Shown here: positions 1-7,714 of the stretch, one piece after another
Layout: each line of letters begins with the position of its first letter
Position numbering within the stretch: position 1 is the stretch's first letter
Assembly (NCBI GenBank): GCA_019748195.1
Contig: JAIEPW010000101.1
Coordinates: forward strand, 1 to 60,671
Length of the DNA: 60,671 nucleotides
Direction: 5' to 3'
DNA from: Bryobacteraceae bacterium
GTDB taxonomy: Bacteria; Acidobacteriota; Terriglobia; Bryobacterales; Bryobacteraceae
Program-made: the position numbers and the translations under genes
Notes under the pieces: model-generated
The model's input: the letters and a program-made list of their open reading frames with translations, nothing else
Databases searched by the model: none
What the model was told of the DNA's origin: nothing

Positions 1-127
1 GTAAATTTGACGGGCGGCAGTCGCGCTGATTTTCTATTTCGTCTGCCGCTCGCTCACGCTCGCGGCTCCCATTTTTGCTCTTTGATCTGGAACGCAACAT
101 GTTAAGCGACACTGGCTATTTGCGATC
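1..127. repeat. Direct repeat copy A with REP-like core
   Basis: Bases 1-127 recur almost exactly at 207-333, with a handful of substitutions and single-base indels. The core at 41-72 is a GC-rich imperfect palindrome built on GCTCGCTCACGCTCGCGG. The unit starts at the window edge, so it may extend further left. No open frame or transposase is associated. It resembles a REP-type intergenic repeat rather than an insertion sequence. Confidence 0.85.
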
Positions 128-154
128 ATAGCCACCGGCCCGGGCGGAGCGCGA

Positions 155-186
155 ATGGGAGCCACGAGCGTGAGCGAGTGGCAGAC
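155..186. repeat. Inverted copy of the 32-bp REP-like core
   Basis: Bases 155-186 are the reverse complement of 41-72 and of 247-278, with two mismatches in 32 positions. The first 333 bases therefore hold three copies of one core in the order forward, reverse, forward. Two cores facing each other could fold into a long hairpin in RNA or single-stranded DNA, as seen for REPIN-type repeat doublets. Confidence 0.8.
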
Positions 187-206
187 GTTTTCGGCGACAA
201 CTCCTT

Positions 207-333
207 GTAAATTTGACGGGCGGCAGTCGCGCTGATTTTCTATTTCGTCTGCCGCTCGCTCACGCTCGCGGCTCCCATTTTTGGCTCTTCGATCTGGAAC
301 GCAACATGTTAAGCGAGACTGCTATTTGCGATC
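207..333. repeat. Direct repeat copy B with REP-like core
   Basis: Second copy of the ~127-bp unit, ending four bases before the stop codon of the minus-strand TonB-dependent receptor gene (stop at 338-340). The core is at 247-278. On the minus strand the repeat lies immediately downstream of the receptor gene, so it could act as a transcript 3'-end structure. Confidence 0.85.
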
Positions 334-337
334 CAGG

Positions 338-3300
338 CTACCAGCGCAGGCGCAGCGCGAGTTGAATGCTGCGAGCCGTGCCCGGCGCGTACAGCGGGTT
401 CTGACCGCCGTTCACGCCGCCCAGTCCCAGTCCGCGGCCGTACATCTGCGTCGAGCGGCCGAACAGCGGATCGGCCAGGTTCGACACCGGCGCGCCGAAG
501 CTGGGGTGATTCAGCACGTTGAAGAACTCGCCGCGAAGCTGCGCGTTCCAGCGCTCGCCGAACCGGAAGGTCCGGCGCACCGTCAGGTCCAGTTGCTCCA
601 GCGGGAAGCCGCGCAGGAAGTTACGCGGCATGGTGCCGTGCACCTGTTGCGTAGCGGGGGACTGGAAGGCCGCCCGGTTCAGGATGCGCCCGCCGGGGTA
701 GGCGTCGCCGAAGGTCTCGAGCGGCTGCCCGGGAACCAGGTTGGGCCGCAGGTCGTAATTGCCGAGCAGCGTCGCGCGGCGCTGCAGGATGTCGATCGGG
801 AACGCCGACTGGACGCGGAACATCCCATCCATGCCCCAGTCGCGAGCCAGGTGATTGAAGAAGCCCTCACCGCGGCCGAAGGGAAGATCATAGGTGACCG
901 CGCCGCTCACCACGTGGCGGACGTCAAAGTCCGAGCTGGCGCGGTTCAGCCGCGGATCGAACACCGTGTCGGGCAGCGTAAGGCTGACGTTATCCGAAGC
1001 GGTGTCGATGGAGTGGGACCAGGTGTAGGACACCAACACCTGCAGGTTCTTGTTCAGGCGCTCGATGAACTGCAACTGCAGCGAGTGGTAGTCGCTGGCG
1101 GCATCGCTGCGCTGGATCTGCACGGTATCGAAGGTTTGGAACGCGCCGGGTTGGGAGAAGGTTTCGCGGCGCAGCAGGTTGCGTCCCAGCGCTCCGCCAT
1201 AAGTAGCCGAGAAAGTGCGGTTGCGGCCCAGTCCCTGCTCCAGGGCGAAGTTGAACTGGTGGGCGTAGGGCAGGCTGAAATCCTGGGCAAAGCCGTAAAT
1301 CGCGTCGAACCGCCCCTGCGTGGTGGGCGGAGGCGGCGTGGCCAGGTTCGGCGGCAGCGGATATGGCACGCCGCCGGCGCGGACATTGCGGCGATACGGC
1401 GGATTGCCGGTGGCTGCCTGGAGTCCGCCGAGGGGCAGATCGTAAAACAGGCCGTAGCCGCCGCGCAGCGTGGTGGACCAGTTCAACGAATCGCGCACCT
1501 GGTAACTGATGCCGAAACGGGGCGCGAAGGCGTTCGTCTTGGTCTCGAACAACGGCGTACCCGCCGGCGCGAGCGTCGCCGTGCGCGGGTTGTCCACGCC
1601 GAGCGCGGTGTAAATGGTCTTGCCGTCAAGGCCCGCGGGCGGAGGATTGTACTCCCAGCGAAGGCCGAACGTGATGGAGAGTCCGGGACGCGGACGCCAG
1701 GTGTCCTGCGCGTACCAGGAGAAATTGCGGACCTCCGCGCGCACGCCATCGAACGCTCCCACCAGCGCGGCGGCGGTGCGTCCGGAGATCAGGCCGACGG
1801 GACCTTCCAGACCGGAGAACACGCCGAACTGCTGATACACAGGCGCGGCGACCTCCGGATCCAGGCGCCGGAAATCGACGCCGAACTTGATCTGGTGCGC
1901 GCCGGTCACGATCGCGAAGTTGTCCACCACGTTGATCTGGCTTTGGCGGTTGGCCGCGAGCACTCCCTGCGCCCAGCCCTTGACGCCTACCGGGAGAATG
2001 CCGACGCTGGCGTTTTCCGGACTCGCGAACGACGGGAACAGGAACGATTGCGCGGGCACGATCGCGCCGCCCAGGCCGTCCATCCGGGTCGAGAACTCGC
2101 CCACATTGCGGCTCCAGTTGAAGCGGACTTCGTTGGTCAGGCGCGGCGTAAAGGTTTGGGTGGAACCCGCGGTGAAGGTGCGGTTGTTGGAGCGATTCAG
2201 GTTCACGACATTCAACGCCAGGTCATAAGACTGGATGGGACCGCGGATTTCGGCGCGGCTGGGCGAATCGTGATAGCGGCCGAACAGCGTAACGCGGTTG
2301 CCGAGGTTGTGATCCACGCGAATGCTGGTGGAGTTCACGTTCAGCGGATTCGAATAGGTGGTGACAAAGCGGCCGAAGCCGCCGCCGATGTCCTCGCGGT
2401 TGGGAATCGGATAAGCGTCCAGCAGCGGACGATTGGCGGGCGTGGCGCGGGCGCGGGAGGCCAGCGTCGGGTAGGCGTCCTGCGCGAACTGCGGCTGGCG
2501 CAGGCGCAGCGCTTCATAACTGGCGAAAAAGAATGTCTTGTTGCGGCCGTCGTACAGGCGCGGAATCCACACCGGCCCGCCCAGGGTGCCGCCGAAATTG
2601 TTCTGGCGCACCGGAGCGCGGCCCAGGCCTTCGCGATTGGCGAACCAGTCGTTGGCGTCGAGCTTCTCGTTGCGGAAGAACTCGAAGAGGCTGCCGTGCA
2701 GCTCATTGGTGCCGGCGCGGGACAAGATCGCGATCTGACCGCCGGGCGTGCGCCCGAACTCCGGCGCGAAGGTCGAGGTCTGAATCTGGAATTCCTGCAT
2801 CGCATCGACGCTGATCAGGCCGCTGGTGCCGCCCGCCGCGCTCAGCGCCGGCATCACGCCGTCGGTGGCGGGCGAAAACTGCGGGGAGGCCATCACGCCG
2901 AAGTTGGCGCTGACGCCGTCCACGGTGAAGTAGTTCGAAGACGTACGCTGCCCGTTAATCGCGAACTGCCCGGGATTACGGGCGGTCGCGGTGGTCTGCA
3001 GAACGCCGGGAGTCAGCGAGATCAGGTTCTGGAAGCTGCGCCCGTTCAGGGGCAGGTTCTCCACGAACTTCTGGTCCACCACCGTGGCGACGGTGGCCGC
3101 TTCCTGCAAGTTCGAGTAGTTCTCGAGCACCACCAGGGTGTCCTGGCGAGGCGCGAGTTCCAGCTTGATGTTGATCTGGCGCCGGTCGTTTACGTTAAGG
3201 TCGAGCGCGTCGATCTGGGCTTTCGTGAAGCCCGTTTGGGACGCGGAGATCCGGTAGGTTCCGGGCGCAAGAATCGGAAAAGTGAACGAGCCGTCCGAGC

Positions 3301-3493
3301 TCGTTGTGGTTTCGAGTTTGGCTCCCGTCGCGGAACGCTCCACTTGAACCAGAGCGCCCGCCAGAACGCCGCCACTCGGATCGGCGACGGTTCCCGACAG
3401 GCTGGCGGAGGAGCTTTGCGCAAGCAAGGAGCCGACCGCGGCAAAGAGTAAAAGGACACACAGTAAGGAGATCCTGATGCAACTCATTTGCAT
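338..3493 (-). CDS. Oar-like TonB-dependent receptor with carboxypeptidase-regulatory-like domain
   Basis: About 1051 residues. A signal peptide (hydrophobic stretch ending near AQS at ~27) is followed by a beta-sandwich domain of the carboxypeptidase-regulatory-like type (~30-110, SGTVADPSGGVLAGALV). Next come a plug domain with VENLPLNGRSFQNL and QRTSSNYFTVDGV, and a long outer-membrane barrel ending in the aromatic-type C-terminus LALRLRW. This architecture is typical of acidobacterial OmpA-related/Oar-like receptors that take up large substrates; the ligand is unknown. The ATG at 3493 has GGAGGA nine bases upstream; a TTG one codon earlier and an ATG two codons later are also in frame. 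It stands alone on the minus strand with repeats behind it and no transporter partner nearby. Confidence 0.93.
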   Translation of the reverse strand: MQMSCIRISLLCVLLLFAAVGSLLAQSSSASLSGTVADPSGGVLAGALVQVERSATGAKLETTTSSDGSFTFPILAPGTYRISASQTGFTKAQIDALDLNVNDRRQINIKLELAPRQDTLVVLENYSNLQEAATVATVVDQKFVENLPLNGRSFQNLISLTPGVLQTTATARNPGQFAINGQRTSSNYFTVDGVSANFGVMASPQFSPATDGVMPALSAAGGTSGLISVDAMQEFQIQTSTFAPEFGRTPGGQIAILSRAGTNELHGSLFEFFRNEKLDANDWFANREGLGRAPVRQNNFGGTLGGPVWIPRLYDGRNKTFFFASYEALRLRQPQFAQDAYPTLASRARATPANRPLLDAYPIPNREDIGGGFGRFVTTYSNPLNVNSTSIRVDHNLGNRVTLFGRYHDSPSRAEIRGPIQSYDLALNVVNLNRSNNRTFTAGSTQTFTPRLTNEVRFNWSRNVGEFSTRMDGLGGAIVPAQSFLFPSFASPENASVGILPVGVKGWAQGVLAANRQSQINVVDNFAIVTGAHQIKFGVDFRRLDPEVAAPVYQQFGVFSGLEGPVGLISGRTAAALVGAFDGVRAEVRNFSWYAQDTWRPRPGLSITFGLRWEYNPPPAGLDGKTIYTALGVDNPRTATLAPAGTPLFETKTNAFAPRFGISYQVRDSLNWSTTLRGGYGLFYDLPLGGLQAATGNPPYRRNVRAGGVPYPLPPNLATPPPPTTQGRFDAIYGFAQDFSLPYAHQFNFALEQGLGRNRTFSATYGGALGRNLLRRETFSQPGAFQTFDTVQIQRSDAASDYHSLQLQFIERLNKNLQVLVSYTWSHSIDTASDNVSLTLPDTVFDPRLNRASSDFDVRHVVSGAVTYDLPFGRGEGFFNHLARDWGMDGMFRVQSAFPIDILQRRATLLGNYDLRPNLVPGQPLETFGDAYPGGRILNRAAFQSPATQQVHGTMPRNFLRGFPLEQLDLTVRRTFRFGERWNAQLRGEFFNVLNHPSFGAPVSNLADPLFGRSTQMYGRGLGLGGVNGGQNPLYAPGTARSIQLALRLRW

Positions 3494-3569
3494 CAATTGT
3501 ACTCCTCCAGAAACCGGGCGCGCAATCTAAGTGGTTGAGTTTGAACGTGCGGAGAGAGCGAGGACTGGG

Positions 3570-4199
3570 CTAGCCTTCCTGCCACTCGCGTTCGAGCATC
3601 CGGGAGTATTCGCCGGAGGCATAGATTTCAAACTCGAAACCGCAGCCGGAGATTTCGGGGTAGTTCACCAGGCTCTGGCGGGTGGCAAAGAGGGTGTCGG
3701 CGTAACGGTAGTAGTTGCGGATGAAGTCCTCGCTCAGTACGGACTGATCCGGCGCTTCGGAGAACACGGAGTTCAGGCCGAGGGCGCGAGTGAAGATGGC
3801 TTTGTAGTCGGCGACGCCCCACTTCTTGAGCTTGGCCTGGACCGAGGCCGGGGAATCCTGGATCAGGAGCGCGGCGAAGCTTTGAAAGCAGATGCCTGCA
3901 TTGCGGGCTTCCTCGGTGCGGTCCAGCAGTTCCAGGCATTGCTCGATCCACCGCGCGAGGTCCTTGCCGACGTAGAACAGCATCCGGATCTCGCAAAACC
4001 GGCCGTCGAGCAGGGCACGGTCGAGGTCCTGCTGGGACTGATCGCCGGAAGGAAGCAAACCCTGCAGCATGAGGCTGGCGCGAGAGCTTTCCACCAGCTT
4101 GTCAGGCCCGGCGGAATCGGCAAACGGATGCAGAATCAACGGCGGAAGCTTGCGTGCGCGCACGGGTATCGGCAGGGTGGATGTGTTCGGGGCGTCCAT
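3570..4199 (-). CDS. Conserved-looking hypothetical protein, 209 aa
   Basis: A 209-residue soluble protein with no signal peptide or membrane segment. Leucine-rich helices alternate with charged residues (DLDRALLDGRFCEIRML, LARWIEQCLELLDRTEEARN), suggesting an all-helical fold. The ATG is preceded by a weak AGGTCGAA. Codon usage is like its neighbours and the opposite strand offers only shadow frames, so the gene looks real, but I do not recognise the family. It lies upstream of the TonB-dependent receptor in the same direction with a 76-nt gap, so co-transcription is possible. Function unknown. Confidence 0.7.
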   Translation of the reverse strand: MDAPNTSTLPIPVRARKLPPLILHPFADSAGPDKLVESSRASLMLQGLLPSGDQSQQDLDRALLDGRFCEIRMLFYVGKDLARWIEQCLELLDRTEEARNAGICFQSFAALLIQDSPASVQAKLKKWGVADYKAIFTRALGLNSVFSEAPDQSVLSEDFIRNYYRYADTLFATRQSLVNYPEISGCGFEFEIYASGEYSRMLEREWQEG

Positions 4200-4308
4200 T
4201 TCGACCTGTTTTCTTTATCGGCGGATTCAGTATGGCAGATTACGCCCGAAGCGTCATTGGTACTTTGGCTACAAACGATTGGTACAAAAGGACCCTAGCC
4301 GGCGAGCG

Positions 4309-4778
4309 TCAAGGGGCACGGCGCTCCGCGTAACGCCGGTCGGCGCGGGCGGCGGTTCCCCGGACGCAGTCCGAGCAGGACTTGCCGCGGCGTGTGGCGT
4401 CGGCGAGCATAATCTCCGACGGCGTCTTTTCCAGGAAACCGGGTGGGACCGCATAGTCGCCGGCGGCGGTTCGCCGGACCACAGGTTCGCCCGCGACTGT
4501 GCCGTCGGCGACGCCCTCCCATGGGGAGGAACCGCGGGTCAGAAACGGGCGACCCTCCTGGTCCTGAAGGACATAGGTGATCTGGAAGCGGAGCGTCGGG
4601 TACATGTGGACCGCTCGCCGGGTGGCAAGGTCATACATGTGGACCCGCTCAAAGTACTCCATGACAAGTACTTGATGGTTGCCTCCGGGAGGTTGCCGGC
4701 GGCGAGCGCGATCCGGCTACCGTCCGCGGTGCTGCAAACAAGGAAGCCCGCGCCAATAGCCGCGAAAATCGCGACCAC
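4309..4778 (-). pseudogene. Hypothetical gene split by a probable frameshift
   Basis: Two overlapping minus-strand frames look like one protein. The upstream frame (from a GTG at 4778) gives a hydrophobic N-terminus, VAIFAAIGAGFLVC, followed by STADGSRIALAAGNLPEA. That frame becomes implausible near 4690-4700. In the neighbouring frame the sequence continues sensibly as GNHQVLVMEYFERVHMY and on to RRAVHMYPTLRFQIT, ending at 4309. One single-base deletion or two-base insertion near the proline-rich junction would join them. The downstream part alone (ATG at 4662, 117 aa) has no well-placed Shine-Dalgarno, which favours a broken gene or a sequencing error over a separate small gene. Function unknown; the N-terminus suggests membrane anchoring. 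Confidence 0.45.
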
Positions 4779-4895
4779 ATGCTGGAATTTTCGTGGGGAC
4801 CTCCAATGCTTAAGGCCGGCCTAACTCGAAAGGCGAGTCATGATTTTCCATAGCACGGAGTGTGCCCGCCCTCAAGGCTCAAGTGGGGCGCATCG

Positions 4896-6689
4896 CTACC
4901 GGCGCGCTTCCAGGAGCACGCGGACAGACATCTCCTTGCCTTCGCGCAGAATCTTGACTTCAATCTGGTCGCCGGGCTTTTTGGACCGCAAGGCGGTAGT
5001 GAAGTCCTGCAGATTTTGGATATCAATGCCGGCGAATTCCACCAGAATGTCGCCCGCCTTAAAGCCCGCCTTGGCGGCGGGCGAGCCGGCGCGAACGTCG
5101 GCGAAGCGCACTCCCTTGGGCGGCTCGTTGAAGTCCGGAATGGAGCCGAAGGAGGGACCGTAGCCGCCGCCGGAGGACACCCCGCGTGAGGGCGGCTCGG
5201 CAACCCGAACGAACCGCGGGCGGTCCGCGGCTTCGAGCAATTGCGAGCTGACGTCCGCGACCAGACGCAGCACTTTCGCCGAACCTTCCAGGTCGATTTT
5301 GTCCCAGGTATCGGACGGCTTATGGTAGTCGCCATGTAAACCACTAAAGAAGAAAAGTACGGGTATCTGTTTGGTGGTGAAGGACGTATGGTCACTGGAT
5401 CCGATCCCGCCCTGTTGCGAGATATCGATGCGCAGGTCAGAGCGGGATTTGGCCTGATCGAGGATCGAGGCCAGCGTGGATCCGGTGCCCACGCCGCCCA
5501 CGAAGATGCGGCCGTCGCGGGGGCGGCCGATCATGTCCAGGTTGATCATCGCCACGCAATCGGCGAGCGGCAGCACGGGGTTGTTGACGTACCAGCCGGA
5601 GCCGAGCAACCCGAGTTCCTCGCCGGAGAACGCGATAAACAGGATGCCGCGTTTGGGCTTGGGCCCGGCGGCGAAGTAGCGCGCCAACTCCAGTAATCCC
5701 GCAGTGCCCGAGGCATTGTCATCCGCGCCGGGATGCGGCTGTCCGGCTTGCGAGGGGGCCATCGAGAACTGATAGCCGAGTCCGAGGTGATCGTAATGGG
5801 CGCCGATCACGATGTATTCGTTGGTCTGGCCGGGCAGGTACGCGATCACGTTGTCGGTGGGTTTGCTCTCGCGCCGGATATCGGTCGCTAGCCGGATTTC
5901 CGCGGTCTCGGGAAAGGCGAAGGGGCGGGGTTTCAGGTCCTTGTCGATGGAGGCGACGATGCCGCGCAGATCCTGGCCGGCGGCCTGAAACCAGGGCTCG
6001 GCGGCGGCGGCTTTCACCTGAATCACCGGGATTCCGGAGTTGGCAGGGCCGGCGGTACGGCCGAAGACTTCGAGGTCGTCCTCACCCACCGTGTTGTTTA
6101 CGACGATGAGCGCTTTTGCGCCGTGAAACTTGGCATTCGACGCCTTGCTCGCGTATTGGGCGTGGGCCGTGAGAAGTTTACCGGCGAAGATGCTCTTCTC
6201 GTCCCCCTGCTGTGGTTCATTGCGCAGGATGATCACGATCTTGCCCTTGGCGTCGATGGCGGAATAATCATCGTAATTCAGCTCCGGCGCGGTGATGCCG
6301 TAGCCTGCGAAAACCGCCTGGCCGGAAATCTCGGGCGAAGGTGAGGAGAAGTTGAAGGGCCGGAAGTCGGCATCGACCTTGAGGGTGCGGGGCTGGCCGT
6401 TGGTGCGCGTGGCAAGCAGATTGGCGGGACCGAGCCGGGCGTTAATGGTCACCTGGAAGGGCTGCCGGGCGCTCGACCTCGCCGGCGCCTGCAAGCCGAG
6501 CTTACGGAACTCGCTGACCAGATAAGCCGCGGCTTTATCGAGTTCGGGGGTCCCAGTTCCACGGCCTCGCAGGGCGGGCGAGGCGAGGAACTTGACGTGA
6601 TCGGAATAGATTTTGGGGCTGATTTCGGCGCCCGAAAGCAGCACGGCGGCCGCCAGGGCCGCCGTCAGGAACTTCACTGGAAATCTCAT
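4896..6689 (-). CDS. Secreted M28-family metallopeptidase with PA-like and PDZ domains
   Basis: 597 residues. The signal peptide (~1-20) is followed by a peptidase domain interrupted by a protease-associated (PA) insert (~120-265). The co-catalytic two-zinc site of the M28 family is complete: H298 in GAHYDH, D323 in GADDNASG, E357/E358 in FSGEELG, D385 in NLDMIGR and H434 in SSDHTSF. A C-terminal PDZ domain (~515-595, SPAAKAGFKAGDILVEFAG) is added. The protein is expected to be an exported aminopeptidase or glutamate-carboxypeptidase-like enzyme with a PDZ module for substrate or partner docking. Its start lies 4 nt after the stop of the DsbA-like gene, so the two are probably co-transcribed; a disulfide-handling partner would suit a secreted enzyme. 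The substrate is not predictable. Confidence 0.93.
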   Translation of the reverse strand: MRFPVKFLTAALAAAVLLSGAEISPKIYSDHVKFLASPALRGRGTGTPELDKAAAYLVSEFRKLGLQAPARSSARQPFQVTINARLGPANLLATRTNGQPRTLKVDADFRPFNFSSPSPEISGQAVFAGYGITAPELNYDDYSAIDAKGKIVIILRNEPQQGDEKSIFAGKLLTAHAQYASKASNAKFHGAKALIVVNNTVGEDDLEVFGRTAGPANSGIPVIQVKAAAAEPWFQAAGQDLRGIVASIDKDLKPRPFAFPETAEIRLATDIRRESKPTDNVIAYLPGQTNEYIVIGAHYDHLGLGYQFSMAPSQAGQPHPGADDNASGTAGLLELARYFAAGPKPKRGILFIAFSGEELGLLGSGWYVNNPVLPLADCVAMINLDMIGRPRDGRIFVGGVGTGSTLASILDQAKSRSDLRIDISQQGGIGSSDHTSFTTKQIPVLFFFSGLHGDYHKPSDTWDKIDLEGSAKVLRLVADVSSQLLEAADRPRFVRVAEPPSRGVSSGGGYGPSFGSIPDFNEPPKGVRFADVRAGSPAAKAGFKAGDILVEFAGIDIQNLQDFTTALRSKKPGDQIEVKILREGKEMSVRVLLEARR

Positions 6690-6693
6690 GAGG

Positions 6694-7659
6694 TTATTTC
6701 AATCCGGGGATCTTCACTTCGCAGCACTTCTCACCGGCGTCCGGGTTCAGCTTCTGGTACTCGATCTCCATCCTGATGATCTGTTCCAGGTTGCCCCAGG
6801 GCGTCGAGCCGACCAGGCGGCGTCCGTTCAAAAAAATGGTAGGCGTGCCGTCGATTTGCAGGTTGCGCCCCATCGCGATGGAGTCGGTCACTTCCTTGTC
6901 GGTCGCCTTGGAATCGACGCAGCGGCCAAGCTGCAGGGCATCGAGCTTGCGTTCCTTGGCGAACTCGAGGATCTTGTCGCGCACGTTGTCGGGCGTGATC
7001 ACCGTCTGGTTGGCGAACATCCAATCGTGATAATCCCAGAACGCGGCCGGATTCGTCCGGAATACGCAGCGTCCGGCAATGGCGGCGGTGCGAGCCCAGG
7101 GGTGGATGGACTCGAGGGGGTAATCGCGGAAATAGACGCGAACATCCTTCGGGAACGTCTTGGCCACATTCTGGCGGATGATCTCCGCCTCGGACTTACA
7201 CAGCGGACATTGAAAGTCGCTGAACACCACCATCACCACCGGCGCGCCGGGCTCGCCGAAGCTGGGCTGCAGATCGGTCTTGATGCGGCTCAACTCGGAG
7301 CGGAAGGGGCTGTCGTTGATGTCGTGCACGGTTCCGCGGATCACCTTCTGGCCGTCCTTGGAGACGAGATAGATCTCGTCCTTGAATGCCTGGTTGAAGG
7401 TGAGATGGACGCCGACTTCGAGAAATCCGGGGAGCGAGGAAGGCTTGGGATCGTCGATGGCGACACTCACTTGCGGCACCCACAGGTTCAAGTGGCGCAA
7501 ATAGGCCTCGAGCGCGGCTTTATCGAGAGCGGACTTCTTCAGGAAGGGGTTCGACGCGGGCTTGGCGGCCTGCGCCTTGGGTGCGGCCGGTTTGGGAGCG
7601 GGCGTCTGCGCGCAGACAAGCGCCGCCGAAGCGAACAAAAGGGTAGCAAAACGTTGCAT
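6694..7659 (-). CDS. Secreted DsbA-like thioredoxin-fold protein
   Basis: 321 residues. The signal peptide (ALVCAQ) is followed by an Ala/Pro/Lys-rich linker (~18-45), an N-terminal domain of about 80 residues, and a DsbA-type thioredoxin domain from ~130. The redox motif CPLC is at 151-154 and the cis-proline loop is GTPTIFLNG. Further cysteines occur in GRCV and near the C-terminus (KCCEV). The family comprises periplasmic dithiol oxidases or isomerases (DsbA/DsbG/BdbD type). It is the first gene of a pair with the M28 peptidase downstream (4-nt gap). No DsbB-like partner is in the window. Confidence 0.9.
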   Translation of the reverse strand: MQRFATLLFASAALVCAQTPAPKPAAPKAQAAKPASNPFLKKSALDKAALEAYLRHLNLWVPQVSVAIDDPKPSSLPGFLEVGVHLTFNQAFKDEIYLVSKDGQKVIRGTVHDINDSPFRSELSRIKTDLQPSFGEPGAPVVMVVFSDFQCPLCKSEAEIIRQNVAKTFPKDVRVYFRDYPLESIHPWARTAAIAGRCVFRTNPAAFWDYHDWMFANQTVITPDNVRDKILEFAKERKLDALQLGRCVDSKATDKEVTDSIAMGRNLQIDGTPTIFLNGRRLVGSTPWGNLEQIIRMEIEYQKLNPDAGEKCCEVKIPGLK

Positions 7660-7714
7660 GTTGGTGTGCTCCTATTATCCCGCATTTACTTGGACGGCTG
7701 GAGCCGGCAAATCG

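Noticed and set aside
281-3451. Open frame of 1056 codons on the plus strand opposite the first TonB-dependent receptor
   Set aside because: It is rich in Arg, Ala, Val and Gly, has no signal or known domain, and mirrors the receptor's codon bias on the other strand.
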